In this document: one piece after another, positions 1-10,971 of the stretch
How positions within the stretch are numbered: position 1 is the first letter of the stretch
How the letters are laid out: every line of letters begins with the position of its first letter
The notes under the pieces: generated by a model
Database searches by the model: none
What the model saw: only the letters and a program-made list of their open reading frames with translations
What the model was told of the DNA's origin: nothing
Made by a program: the position numbers and the translations under genes
From: Omphalotus guepiniiformis
Taxonomy: Eukaryota > Basidiomycota > Agaricomycetes > Agaricales > Omphalotaceae
Length of the DNA: 64,000 nucleotides
Assembly (NCBI GenBank): GCA_028554645.1
Contig: JAQOOI010000079.1
Location: forward strand, 1,426,001-1,490,000
Direction of reading: 5' to 3'

Positions 1-1273
1 GACTTTGAGCGGGGTGGAGGGGAAGGCGGAGGTGAAGAATAGTTGAGCGGACGCTTGATAAATGTTGACCACGAGTTGCCGTTAGTCTGAGATAGAGTTG
101 GATGCAATGGTGGACGACCATTAGAAACTTGTGACTCGATATTTGGAAACACCGGTATACCACACAAGGCACAGGAGATGCTGGAATTACCAATACTGAG
201 ACCTGCTATGCTTGGTGCTGGATTCGAACTTTCCTGCAAAAGCACTGCAGAAGCAATAGGCTCAATCTGGAGCTGACCATTATGAATAGCCGCTAGAACA
301 GAACGCCGTGATAACCAGTTGAGAGAAGGCGCCAGATCCAGTCGAATAGTCGGCTCCCTATAATCTGGTCAGAAACATAAGTAACAGTTGAAAACAGTAC
401 TGACGAATCCTCGGTCAATAACCGCGTCAAAAACGGCAAAGGAAGTAGAGTTGAGATAGCAGGGATTTGCGGCGTAGATGAATGCAAAGAGCGGAGGTGG
501 GCGACAAACAGCAGGAATTCTTGGTACGGTAAATGGGAGCTCAAGAGGCGAGTGGTTGGTGTCAACTGGCCAGAGTCTAGCCGTTCCACCCATTTTCCCT
601 TTCCCATTCTAACCTGCATATCCTGCATCGTTCTCTCAGCCTCCTCCTTCTCAGTTTGAAGCCTCTGCATTTGCTGTTGCATCATCGTCACAGCTTCTTC
701 TGCACCCTTCAACGCCTGCTCTGCCGTCCGGACTTTGTCTTCGCTGAGTGATCTCGCAAAGCGAGCCTCCGCTACCATAGTATTCGCCTGATCAAAAAGG
801 GTCGCACTGAGATCATCCAGGTCCTTCTCTATCGCAGCGCGCGCACTCTCCGCCTGCCCACGTTGAGCTGCCTCCTCTGTGGCTTTTTCCATAAGCCGCG
901 TCAGCTCAGCTGTAACTTGAGTCTTCTCCACCAAAAGGCCAGTATTCAAAGCAGCAAGGTGCTGGGTGCGCTCTAACTCCAGCTGCGAGATCTTGAGGGA
1001 AGAAGACCGAAGATTCGACGACGTTACGTGGAGGTCATCCTCCAGGTCGGAGACTCGGTCGTAAGAGTTCACAAGCTTCCCATTGAGCTGAGTGACCTGA
1101 GTGAAGAGGTCCTGGATCTGAGCCTTTAGAGATGCAATGACCATTGCCTGTGCGTCAGGATCGTTTCCAGTGGAGCCATTGAGATGAGGTTTGCCCGAAG
1201 GTGTTATTTCTTCACTGGCTGTTTTCGTGGAGGTTTCATTATCAGGAGGCTCATCCGGATGAGCTTGTGCCAT
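1..1273 (-). CDS. Sec2/Rabin-type Rab guanine-nucleotide exchange factor (C-terminus cut by window edge)
   Basis: Predicted exchange factor for a Sec4/Rab8-type GTPase in polarised exocytosis. The start ATG is at 1271-1273. Residues about 45-225 form a long coiled coil, and within it DLSATLFDQANTMVAEAR (about residue 153) matches the core Sec2 GEF motif (LxxSLFxEAN-MVxxAR) known from yeast Sec2 and Rabin8. An intron at 358-404 (GTCAGT...TATAG, 47 nt) joins exon 1 (405-1273) in phase to a second exon. That exon reads a conserved region (APSLNWLSRRSVLAAIHNGQ), then a CALCG motif resembling a Cys pair, and stays open to base 1. Without removing the intron the frame ends in a short unrelated tail. 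The family assignment rests on the motif and architecture. The real C-terminus lies outside the window. Confidence 0.85.
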
Positions 1274-1513
1274 ATATCAATGACAGGTAAATAGAGCAGA
1301 AAGGGTGTAACACAAAGGACAAGGTCGTAAGCAGTCGTAAATGGTGCGGTTAAGGCCCACAATTTGCCGCCGGCAATCTTTTTTTTGGCTGACGTCCGCG
1401 AAAACTTGCAGTAGTATTACTATCGAGACTATCGAGTATCTGATAGATAGTGGTTGTCTAAGATTGTGATAGATATATATTCTAGTTAATGTAACAGTTC
1501 TACTGGATCACCG

Positions 1514-2390
1514 TCAAGAGCCTAAAAATTTTCTATGATAGTCAAAGGCATGAATTTTTGCGAAACCCGAAGGCAGATCCCACTCTCTCGAAATCGTGTA
1601 GCCCTTTCTCGTGTACAATTGCCGTGCTCCAGGCTGAAACTCTGTGGTGGAGAGCACGATTGATGAAAAACCATACTGTTTCGCCCGTGCTTCACAAACC
1701 GCGACGAGAGCCGCAGCAACTCCACGTCGCCGATGATACGGCGATACGACCAACCTGCGCAGTTCACCTGTACCCGGCTCATAAAGCGAAGAGACATCTG
1801 GTTCAATGAGAAAAAAATACTCGAGAAGATCATATAGAGCTACCCCACCTAAACCCACACATCCGACTACTTCGGGCGCGCCTGTCTTCACGGACTTGCA
1901 TTCGGCAACCCAAAAGGCACGAACACCACCCGAAGTGAATTCATTGAGGCCAGCAGGGATTAGCTGATAATGGCTGGCGATATCACCAAGATCTGTCCGT
2001 AGGGCAGTAATAATGAAATTGATGTAACCCATGATACTAGCGTGTATCAGCAGGCACATGCAGACGGCCGACGTGACTAAAAGCCACAGGGCTGCTTTTT
2101 CGGCCACAGGTACTCTATAGGATTCCGGGGACATGAAAGTGAAGATGAGGGCGAGGGTTGCCATCCAGAAGGCACAGATGAACGGGAGACTTTTCAGTCT
2201 GTGCTTTAGTGAAGCCCTGCCAGGTGAGCCAGCTTCCACTACGTGAAACTCTTGAAGTTAAGAGAAGAAAATTGACGAGCTAACCTGCAGTCAATATACA
2301 CACTGTAAACAGCTTCCGGACGGCGTCGTAGTCTGAAGGACGGTAAAGACGAACTTTGACAGCCAAATCTGCTGCAGCTTTCTCGTTCAT
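1514..2390 (-). CDS. NAT8-like GNAT acetyltransferase with membrane segments (paralog A)
   Basis: Two exons, 2285-2390 and 1514-2238, split by a 46-nt phase-1 intron, give 276 aa. The protein starts at ATG 2388-2390; the GTG at the head of exon 2 is not the start. Order: short N-terminal VRLYRPSDYDAVRKLF segment, two hydrophobic stretches (about residues 50-105), then the GNAT fold. GNAT signs are ELRRLVVSPYHRRRGVAAAL (acetyl-CoA motif A with RxRGVA) and a C-terminal motif with GARQLYTRKGY. Membrane segments before the catalytic domain are typical of NAT8/camello enzymes, which acetylate protein or amino-acid amines. The substrate here is unknown. A related gene lies at 4680-5579 with its first intron at the same place and phase, so the two probably arose by local duplication. 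Confidence 0.88.
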
Positions 2391-2916
2391 TCTGCGAAAT
2401 CACCAAGAGAAGGGTTAGAATAATGACTCGATTGAAAGAGTGTGCAAATTATATACGGCAATTTTGAAGCACAATCACCGTCGGACTCCGAGGACCGACA
2501 GCTCACAGGACATTATTCATCTGAACAGATTCTGTCAGCGCCAAGTCGATTTTTGGAAGTTGCGGAGATCACCGAGCGATAGTGCACGGTGCAGACAGCA
2601 TGAAAGTCCGAAGTTCAAGGAGAATGGGTGACTGAACATGGCTTCTTCAGGAATGCAGGGACCAAGACAGAGATTGAATGGGTGACTGAACATGGCTTCT
2701 TCAGGAATGCAGGGACCAAGACAGAGATTGTTATCCTTCGTATTAGAATATAATACATACAATGCGGCCACACAGCCATGCTGACAATCTCTTCTATCGG
2801 CGCCGATGCTGGCGGTACACATCACGACGTTGCATCCTGCATGAAAACGATATAACAAAAAGAAAATGAGGACCAGAAGGACCTTCCTTACTTTGAAATT
2901 CTGTTTTCTGACTCCA
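2391..2916. other. Intergenic stretch between acetyltransferase A and the TENA gene
   Basis: No supported gene. It contains the 54-bp tandem duplication listed separately. A 107-codon minus-strand frame crosses the duplication (the unit is a multiple of 3), but has no recognisable motif. Confidence 0.6.
2622..2729. repeat. Perfect tandem duplication, 2 x 54 bp
   Basis: Unit 1 is 2622-2675 and unit 2 is 2676-2729. Both begin GAATGGGTGACTGAACATGG and end with AGAGATT, with no mismatch seen, so the event is recent or conserved. The unit is 18 codons long. Confidence 0.95.
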
Positions 2917-3724
2917 TCATTTGCGCTGGCCTTTACTTTCTTCGCCTGCCATCGGCCAAAACGCTATTTCAAGTTCGACTACCCTAGCCCAAATCTCCTC
3001 AGCTCGTTCCCATTCATTTGAGCCAGGGTTTGTGCCAAGTGAGTCTACCAGCGTAGCGAGTTCTTCAACAAACTGTACAAACTCTGCGCAGCTCCAGTTC
3101 TGCGCAAACGACGCTACAGCAGCGAGGGTAGGGTTCTGTATAATCTCAGAAGCTGGAAGTGCCTGAATTTCATCACGGATGAAAGACCAAGCATCCAGGT
3201 ATACCTATACTCTTGTAAGTGCGTTCCAAAGGGAACATCCTCGTCTCGAGCCTGCGAACCTTCTCCATAGCCCAGAGAAAAACAAGGCCGTCTTCGATGC
3301 GTCTGTTGCTTGATATTCTGGCCATCTCCGCGGTGTAATCTCTGGTCCCCTTCCGCTCTTGCCAGCCTTCCATTTTGAGACCCCATTTTGCCGAAATCTC
3401 TTTAAAGAATCCCACTTCTCGGCTGACGTTTTCAAGAGAGAACACAAGTAGCCTCAAAATCCGCTGATTAAGATTTTCTTCCGAGGAGTCAAGAGCATGG
3501 GAAGAATCGAAGGGAATGTTGGCGATGAGAGATCCAATGAACTTGGGATATGCGTGAGCAGCGTAGATTCGGTCTTGGGACAGCCATAACGCGAGCAAAT
3601 CATGATTCAGGGTTCCAGACGCGGCTGATCTGAGAAATGGATGCTTGATTGCAGCAGAATATGTAGCAGGATCTGAAGTAGAAAGTAGATGGCGAACTAA
3701 GGATACATTATGAGGCATACTCAT
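2917..3724 (-). CDS. TENA/THI-4 family protein
   Basis: Exons 3260-3724 and 2917-3204 are joined over a 55-nt phase-0 intron (3205-3259) with an unusual GTTCGC donor. The product is about 250 aa. The family is the all-helical heme-oxygenase-like TENA/THI-4 fold, linked to thiamine pyrimidine salvage in bacteria and plants; fungal members are often uncharacterised. Visible signs: LSQDRIYAAHAYPKFIGSLI in the first half, the FLWAMEK/VYLDAW junction restored by splicing, and a C-terminal helix ending IAFWPMAGEE. I chose the ATG at 3722-3724; an upstream in-frame GTG is not a credible start, and ATG 3716-3718 is an alternative. The gene is divergent from mL59, with ATGs 128 bp apart. The biochemical role is not proven by sequence. 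Confidence 0.85.
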
Positions 3725-3852
3725 GATACTGGTGAATGTGTGAGCAAGGCTTAGGTTGAAGCAGGGCAAGTGTTGTTTGGTCCTACTGTTGATGCCAAAC
3801 AACGCCACCGCGAAATTTCTCTTCAGAGTTGCTTTGGCTTCTTCAGCTCGAA
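3725..3852. promoter_or_regulatory. Compact bidirectional promoter, TENA gene / mL59
   Basis: Only 128 bp separate the ATG of the minus-strand TENA gene from the ATG of the plus-strand mL59 gene, so both 5' UTRs and promoters must share this interval. No TATA-like or named element was identified. Confidence 0.55.
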
Positions 3853-4516
3853 ATGTCGGCGGCTGCCCAAGCTATACAGAAATTTCGGCTACATGAGCTG
3901 AAAGGCCTCAAAAGTCATATCCTGAGGCATGGTCCTCTTCCTCCTAGCTCTACTAGCGACGCCGTCAGGCTACCTAACCCTTTCCTTGCTCATCGTAACC
4001 CAAACACCGGCCGATGGGCACCACCAAAATACTCTCTGCGCCGCCAGGCTGACCTGATTAAGAAGGCAAAGGCGTCAAATACCCTGGAGCTGCTTCCACC
4101 AGGTCCCAAGCTCCACGACCCTGCAGCTTTGACTCGGACTCTAAATTACAAGTCGGGGTCAATTTTGAAGAGTGAGGGTGAGGCTGTGGATGAAATGATG
4201 AGGTTCCCGGTGGATTGGGTGGGCAACTTCGAGCCAAAGAAAGCGAAGGGATCAGAGCTGGGTATACCACTGTATGCTGGCAAGAAGAGGATGTTCAAGG
4301 GGCACAAGTGGGAGCGCATGAACGAGCGTCGGGTCAATCACAAGAGGATGCTTCTCAAGGACATGGACAAGCGTGTCAGGAGGTACAAGGCTGTAAGTTT
4401 CTGATTCTGCTCCCATCTTCACATAAGTGTCTTATTAGTTTCTACAGCTGCATCAGAAACGCAAGCCCCATCCCCTCAAACCGCCACGAAGCACGTCCAC
4501 AAAACTGCCATTCTAG
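3853..4516 (+). CDS. Mitochondrial large ribosomal subunit protein mL59
   Basis: Exons 3853-4392 and 4448-4516 are joined over a 55-nt intron (GTAAGT...CTACAG), giving 202 aa. The block NPFLAHRNPNTGRWAPPKYS, followed by LRRQADLIKKA and ELLPP, corresponds to the core of fungal mL59 (yeast MRPL25: NPF-x-P-N-KH-P-T...PKYSLRR...LLPP). The C-terminal half is very basic (KGHKWERMNERRVNHKRMLL), suiting an rRNA-binding mitoribosomal protein. Exon 2 adds a basic tail, KRKPHPLKPP. The start is the ATG at 3853; the in-frame TTG upstream is unlikely. A classical mitochondrial presequence is not obvious, but the N-terminus could form a basic amphipathic helix. Confidence 0.88.
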
Positions 4517-4679
4517 ACGTATATTTAATGTTGGATACTCCTACGATGGTTTACTATTAATCGAGATGCTTCATTCTGAACTATACATTTGGAAACCTTG
4601 CTCCGCACCCTTAATGTTCACGATGGTGCTCGCCCTTTTTGATTCAAGTATCAGGACAAAGCCGGCTATCTAGCCAGAT

Positions 4680-5579
4680 TCAAGTCTCTTTATTTATTTC
4701 ATCTAGGTGCAAACGATAGGTGACGAATACTGGTCTTATTCCTACCTCCGACTCAGAGTATTCCCTCGCTTTGGTCTTAGTCCAGCCAAGCCTGGAATAC
4801 ATCTGCATGGCAGCTGGCTGCATGGTAGTAGTCTCAAGGTATAGGGAAGACAATCGGCACGCTTTGGCGTACTCGATAACTGTTCCAATCAGCTTGGTCG
4901 CGATTCCACGCTGACGGTGCGAGGGTGATACAAACATCCGGCGTAGCTCGCTTTCCGTGGGGTCTTCACTTGTCGAACCATCTGGAAAAGAGACATAAAT
5001 CCCAACACTGTGGAACGTTGACTGTGAAGAAACTCACCTAGTCCGACACAGGCAATAATTTCAAAGCCATCTTTGGATGTACTTGACGGTATTTCGCCAA
5101 CCCAGAACCCACTTGTAGCCGATTTAGTGTCTGATTCTTCCGAGATCATGGTCGGTTTATAATACTGGCTGATATCGGCCAAGTCGGTACGCAAGGCATT
5201 CTCGCAATACCTCACGAACATCGAATGAATGCGACGAGACACATAAATCAAAAAACTTGGAACGCTGGCTGCAAGCGACAAGCCTAAATAACGTGCTTTC
5301 CCTTTGCAAACTATCGCAGCACCAAGCCCGGACACGAAGGCAAGGTACATGATATACGTTGGTTTCCATCGAGTAAAGATATGGTGAATAATAAATCGAA
5401 ATGGAGAACCACCTGCCAAAGCCTTCGATCAGCAGCTTGTACAGCAGCGGGGTTTCGTCTGGCTTACTTCCGTTTATGGTTCCAGTGTAGAACAATCTTG
5501 AAACTTGCTCCTTGTCTTCCGGTCGGAATGGTCGTATATTGACGTTGCTATTAAGAGAGCTTGAGTACGTTGGCGTCAT
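4680..5579 (-). CDS. NAT8-like GNAT acetyltransferase with membrane segments (paralog B)
   Basis: Three exons, 5468-5579, 5038-5412 and 4680-4981, with introns 5413-5467 and 4982-5037, give 262 aa. N-terminus: NVNIRPFRPEDKEQVSRLF. Hydrophobic segments lie around residues 55-105, then a conserved ALRTDLADISQYY block. The GNAT motif A is ELRRMFVSPSHRQRGIATKL and the C-terminal motif is AAMQMYSRLGW. It aligns along its whole length with the protein at 1514-2390 (ALRTDLGDI, ELRRLVVSPYHRRRG, ARQLYTRKGY). Both have a phase-1 first intron directly before a GSP tripeptide; the second intron is unique to this copy. Acetyl-CoA binding residues are present, so it should be active; the substrate is unknown. 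Confidence 0.88.
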
Positions 5580-6214
5580 GTATAATATGGGGGCGACGAC
5601 TCCAGGACGACGCTAAGACGGAGTACTTATAGGCTAAAATGTGAAATGATTATGATCTAGGGTCCAACTTGATACAGTATCAACAAAACAAGCCTGTGCT
5701 TGATATTCTGTCCCGCAGTAAGTAAAGCGGGAGGGTTTAGGCCGGCACACTCAGGGTTAAATAACTTGGTCCTAGGTCATTGAATATGATTGTCCGTCTG
5801 ATCGTGAGACAGACAAGTAGACAAGCCCATTCTCTAGACGGAGGCACAACCTGATATTTGCATTAGAGCAAAGGGTCATTTGCGAAAAATCATTTCAAAA
5901 AGCAAGGCAAGTTCAAGTTTCGCCTGCCTCACTCCTACTGTACAGGACCTGGCGGAGCTCCTTCACCACCAATTTCCCCTGGAGCACAGAAAGGTAGTCT
6001 TCCTTCTCCTCCTTGTGGGCCGCAAAGCAGTAGACGGCGTCGAGGAGGTAAATAGGTCTTCAGCTCAGCCAGCCTCGGCCGGAGGGGTTTCCATTCCGGG
6101 CTCCGCTCCTCCCATCAAAGGGTGTTGATTTTACATAATCAGTCGCGACGCTCCTCACCACCAACTACCACCAGCAATTTTCCATACTTCACTTTTTGCT
6201 TATTCTCCAAGGAC
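5580..6214. other. Intergenic region upstream of the Yra1-like gene
   Basis: Short frames at 5880-6128 and 6122-6385 lack motifs and overlap the probable 5' UTR of the next gene. Nothing else supported. Confidence 0.55.
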
Positions 6215-7240
6215 ATGTCTACGTTTCGATCTAACAGAGGAGCTAGGAAGCCATATAGTGTATGTTTTTCTGTCTTATTGACAGATGCAATATTTTCGAG
6301 TCTCACAATCTATTCAGCGCCCATCACCTCGAGGAGATGTCAACGGTCAATGGTTGCACGACAGGGCTCCAGGAACGAAAACTAGCCTCAATGACGACTC
6401 TCGACCCAGAGAACCTGCGAATGCGGCTGCATCGAACACCAAGCTTCTCGTCTCAAATCTACACTATGAAATCACCCCTAAAGACCTTACTGTACGTGTG
6501 GCATTTCCTTTTGTGAATTGGTGCTAAAATTCTCCAAAGGCCATCTTTGGACAGATAGGCACGCTCGTTCGCGAGCCATTAATCAGGGTACGAACGTCCG
6601 ACTAGCACCGAGCTTTTGCATGAGAAGCCGACCCCTACCCGGTTTTTTCATTATCCCGCAAATCAAGTACGACCGCAGTGGACGCTCATCCGGAGTTGCC
6701 GTCATCACCTACGAGACGGCACCCGAAGCAACGAGAGCAAAAAAGCAGTTTGATGGAATTCTCGCCAAGGGTAATTTCTTTCATGATCACCCTCCGTCAA
6801 GTGAACTGCGAGCATTGGCTGACCCCCTCTGGGTTTTTAGGTCAACCAATGTCAATCGCCTTTGATACAAGTGTACCGCGACCGAGACGAGTGGTCAGCG
6901 CTCCTACCTCATCTTTGATTAACAGGATACAGAAGCCAGCCCTCGCGGACCGGCTCGCGAGAGACGACTCGCAAGTGAAGGACACCTCTGGCCCGTGCGT
7001 TCATTTTCCATTCTTCAGTCAATCTGTCTGTTCATTGGCATGTTCAGTGGCCCGATACGTTCAAGACCATCCCGCAGGGGACGAGGCTCGGCTCCACGAC
7101 CGGCACCGAAAAAGCCTAAGACTGCAGAAGAATTGGATAAGGAGTTGGATGCTTTCATGGGCGATTCCGAACCGACATCGATTCAGCAATCAGAGGAGAA
7201 GGCGTCGGAGCCCGTTGCTGGTGATGTAGAAATGGCGTAG
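6215..7240 (+). CDS. mRNA export adaptor Yra1/ALYREF (THO complex subunit 4-like)
   Basis: Six exons (6215-6259, 6318-6491, 6540-6587, 6668-6770, 6841-6994, 7048-7240), all phase-consistent, give 238 aa. Order: short basic N-terminus, one RRM at about residues 50-130 (RNP2 TKLLVSNLHYEI; IFGQIGTL; RNP1 region SGRSSGVAVITY; AKGQPMSIAFD), an RG-rich linker (SRRGRGSAPR), and the C-terminal KTAEELDKELDAFMGD motif. That last motif is the conserved UAP56/Sub2-binding helix of ALY/REF proteins and makes the assignment firm. Family role: it couples TREX to the Mex67/NXF1 export receptor in the nucleus. The gene is convergent with the AIP1 gene, about 290 bp between stop codons. Five introns in about 1 kb is dense even for this locus. 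Confidence 0.93.
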
Positions 7241-7528
7241 GTGGTGACGATTTGCTTCGGCCTGCTGTTTCGTATATTCATTTTGTTGGACTTACGACAT
7301 TACTGGTCTCTCTCTTGCTGTATTATCATAAGACTCTGATTATGTATATAATATTCGTACGCCACAAAAACATATCTCCGATGAAAATGTCTTCTCGTCC
7401 AGTATCCGTCATGATTTAGTTTCTTCTCAACGTAAATGCTCGTTCAACCACATTCTTTTTGCATGGAATTTAGCTTCAATGAGGGGCTACAGTCAAGTTT
7501 ACTGACCTTGTAAGAATAATGATGGTCC

Positions 7529-9985
7529 TCACGTTGCATGGAACGTCACCTCCCACACCTTCACGCATGCATCGGCACCTGAACTGACAAGCTGCCCTGT
7601 CTTACCATCTGCTTTGTCAATCCAGTGAACAGCGTTAACACCACCAGGTCCTGCGCTCTTTATCGCAATGTTCCTCAGAGGTTTTGCGACACTCCAGACA
7701 TAGACGTGCGTATCGAGCGAGCCTGAAGCACAGTGCTTCGAGTCAGAAGTCCACGACAGCGAGTGAATGCGGGCAGTGTGGAAAGACCAGCGAGAGGTAA
7801 TAAGCTGTAGATGATACAACGCCAGAGAATACAGCTTGAGAATGGATATTGGACATGTGGCTAAAATAGTACCGTACCTTCTTCTCCTTGACATCAAACA
7901 ATGCTACTCTCCCGCTCGACTAAAAAAAGAAGGGAAAAAGTATATGAATTGCCACAGATGCTAATGTCAAGGAAAGATACTCACGTCACCAGATGCTAAT
8001 AGATTACCATCGGGAGAAAAGGCCAGTGAGCTGATAACGGTTTTGTTACCCTCCAAGACAGTATCTTCTGTGAGACTCTTTCCATCCCATTGGTAGAGGT
8101 GTACTTTCGTGTCCTATAGCCGAAATTTAGACCGAGAGTGAGAAGAGTGTGAACATGACGCACCTCGCCCCCGATGGCAACCAGAGACTTGCTAGTGGCT
8201 ACAGCGCTAGGGGTGTACTTGGGCGAGATTTCGGACACTTTCTGATTCGACCTGATCACCTCTACACTATTCACTTCCACAACAAAGACGGACGAATCCT
8301 CAGCGACTGCAATTGATTTAGGCTGAGAGGATGTGGGCACCGATGCAGGTCTGTGTAGAAGTCGAATGTAAGGCTCAGTACGACTTTCGACATTGTTCAA
8401 AATACTAACGTAAAAGAGGAGCCATTGCTCTCAATCTCGCGGACACGGTCGTCGAAGCCAGCAGAGTATATCTTGCCATCAGCAGGGGACGAAGCAAGAC
8501 TGGTGACAAGACTCGTATGGTTTTCACCTCGGACATGAGTGGATTCTCCAGCTGCGGCGGAGTATGCTAACACTCGTCCATCAGCCGTACTCGCAAGGAA
8601 CGTTTCCGAGCCAGAAGATGCAATAGCGGTAATAGGTTTTTGCGGACCCTGTTAAAATCAGTTGTGCTTTCAGCCCAATCGCCCAGTAATGGAATCGAAT
8701 AAGTACGCTGATAACTCTGGTTGGCTTCTCGCCGGTACGTGGATCGAAAACGTTCAGATCACCATTGATCGACAAGGAGATAATGTCAGACTCTCCACTC
8801 CATACGTTTCCGACTTGTTGATAGTTGACACCAGATCCCAAAGTCCATGTTGTGGTGGCCTTGCGCGCTTCGACATCCCACAATTTGACCGTGCAGTCCG
8901 CTGATGAGGTCACCAGAGATTTGCTATCGGGGCTCCAGGCACACGCCATAATGCTACCTTTATGAGGACTTTCGGTGACTTCACCGAGAGTGTCGCCCGT
9001 CTTGCCATCATACAGGAAAATCTTGGAGTCGGACCCGACGCTAGCGAACACATCTCCTGAGGGAGCATATCGCACATCTTGAACGAACTTGGTATGGGTC
9101 TTGATAGTTTTCTCGTACTTGTAAGGCGCGCCTTGATGGAAGATGATCAAGGCATCATCTGCTGCAGTTGCAGCTCTGTATGGTCTTTGGTGACGGATTG
9201 AAACAGCATTGATGGCCTGCACGACAGTCAAACACCGAACAGCATACGTATTACTACGATGGGGATAGATACCTTTGAGTGTCCGCTGATCTCTCCTGTA
9301 GACGAACCAGAGTCCATCATAAAGGCATGTCCAAATCTATGTGCAGTGAAGAGATTAGTATGATATCTGTACAGATCGGCATGAAACGCACTTCTCTTTG
9401 CCGTCTCCAACCGCGATAATTCGTTTACTTTCCCCGTCCCATTCTAAGTCGTTGCTGGAGAACGATGATTCAATTGTATGACACTGATAGGCCAAATCTC
9501 CTTCACGGCTTACATCCGCCCCGAGATGACCTTGTACTCGCCCTTGAGCGTCTGATCTTCACCTACAGTATCCCATACTCTGACTAGTAATCTGTTCAGA
9601 TCGGAAGTGATACCAAATCGATTGCGGCAAGGCTCACCAGTTCCAACAGTATCTGCGGAAGCGCAGTAATATCCAGAGGGTGAAATACGAGCAACAGTAG
9701 TATTTTGCACATGTCCAGCATACGCAATTGAAAGCGCAGGGTTCTAATACACGTCAAAAACAACTCATGATCGTCTCGAAATCCAAGACTGACTTTGAGA
9801 TCGCGTATCTAACATGAATCAGTTCAGTCAGACACCGCGGCAGCTTATTCTCATCCTTCACTGCTTACCACGATGGTCTTGCCATTTGCGTACGCAACTT
9901 TGTCCTTATTCGCACTAAGCTTGGTCGATACGCCTCGAGTAGTGGCGGGATTTGAAGGAAATGTGGCTACTCGCTTGAATGACAT
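7529..9985 (-). CDS. AIP1: Actin-interacting protein 1 (WD40, WDR1/Aip1)
   Basis: About 12 exons, including a five-codon exon (IRDLK), rebuild a protein of about 600 aa starting at ATG 9983-9985 (MSFKRVATFPSNPATTRGVS). The N-terminal sequence, the block NDLEWDGESKRIIAVGDGKE then FGHAFMMDSGSSTGEISGHS, and the tandem WD40 repeats (TSSADCTVKLWDVEARK; SSGADACVKVWE near the end) match Aip1, which forms two seven-bladed propellers. In the family it binds cofilin-decorated actin filaments and speeds their disassembly. The C-terminus is GADACVKVWEVTFHAT. Introns are mostly 45-60 nt. The long exon at about 8650-9190 covers the blade-rich middle. Confidence 0.93.
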
Positions 9986-10971
9986 GATGGAGGTTCTGTG
10001 AAAAGATGTGGGCTGCGGTCGCTTGGCTGTGGATTCTATGCAACCTAATTTCTCAACATGGCGACGATTCTTGCAAATGAAGTTGACGAAACGAGAAATT
10101 GCGTGGTCCTATCCAGCAAGGCCTGAGTCGACTGGATGCTCGCGTAGAATGGGCTGGAAACTGGTGTCACCGACCCCTCTCATGGTTCTGCGCGGCCAAA
10201 GCACGCAAACGTTAATCCTTTCCCCTCATTTTGACAATATCTCCGAGTCAAAATCAACCTCTTGACTTTCACCTCACATCTCAACATAAGTGTACGTCTA
10301 ATCATTATTGTAGCACCGTACACGCGTTGCTCTGGCCCGGGGGCGTCTCATACGTATTCCTTGATTGCTGGAGGTATTTATGCTGTGCTTTGTGGTATCC
10401 CGGATCTTGACTCTATTCACAGCGATTACCACACAATGTACAAGTATTGACCAAGGCCTGATATTGCATTCTGGAGCATGATGAGGGGACGCCCTACTCC
10501 CGGATATCCACTAACTCAAATTCACCAAACTCCATCCATCCTAGGGCTATCTCACGTTACTACCTGTGGTCGGGTGAATATCAAAGTTTCATGAAGTCAA
10601 GTAACCTTTCAGGCTTTCCACAAGTGTCCCCCTCGTCGTATTGCTTGTCGGAACAAACTGGCCGTCGGAATGACTGGCTGGGACGTGATTTCGTGATTTC
10701 AGTCAGTCGCGAGTGCTTCTTCTGGATTTTGAAATTCTGAAACTGTATTTTGGCCAAAGTTCAGGAACAGCAGCGGCTCAACGTGAACAAACATATCTCG
10801 ATCTGAGAATAAAAGTGATCACCTGTTAGACTTCCCCACACGAGCTGACATCCTTCCCGAATGCAAACACTGGCAGAATGTTACGTTATGTTTCAACTGG
10901 CGTGGTTAAATACAGTTCGGTAGCATACCCCAAGCCGTCCTGATTCCCCTCGACCTTACCAGTTACCCATC
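9986..10971. other. Divergent intergenic region, AIP1 / MFS transporter
   Basis: About 990 bp with two short plus-strand frames (10008-10265, 10262-10450) that have no motifs. It probably holds the promoters of both flanking genes. Nothing else supported. Confidence 0.55.

Noticed and set aside
190..240. A GGATTCGAAC-like box resembling a tRNA T-arm
   Set aside because: It lies inside the second exon of the Sec2-like gene and no acceptor, D or anticodon stem can be folded around it.
2535..2858. 107-codon minus-strand frame across the 54-bp duplication
   Set aside because: No motif, no splice support, and its length is inflated by the in-frame duplication.
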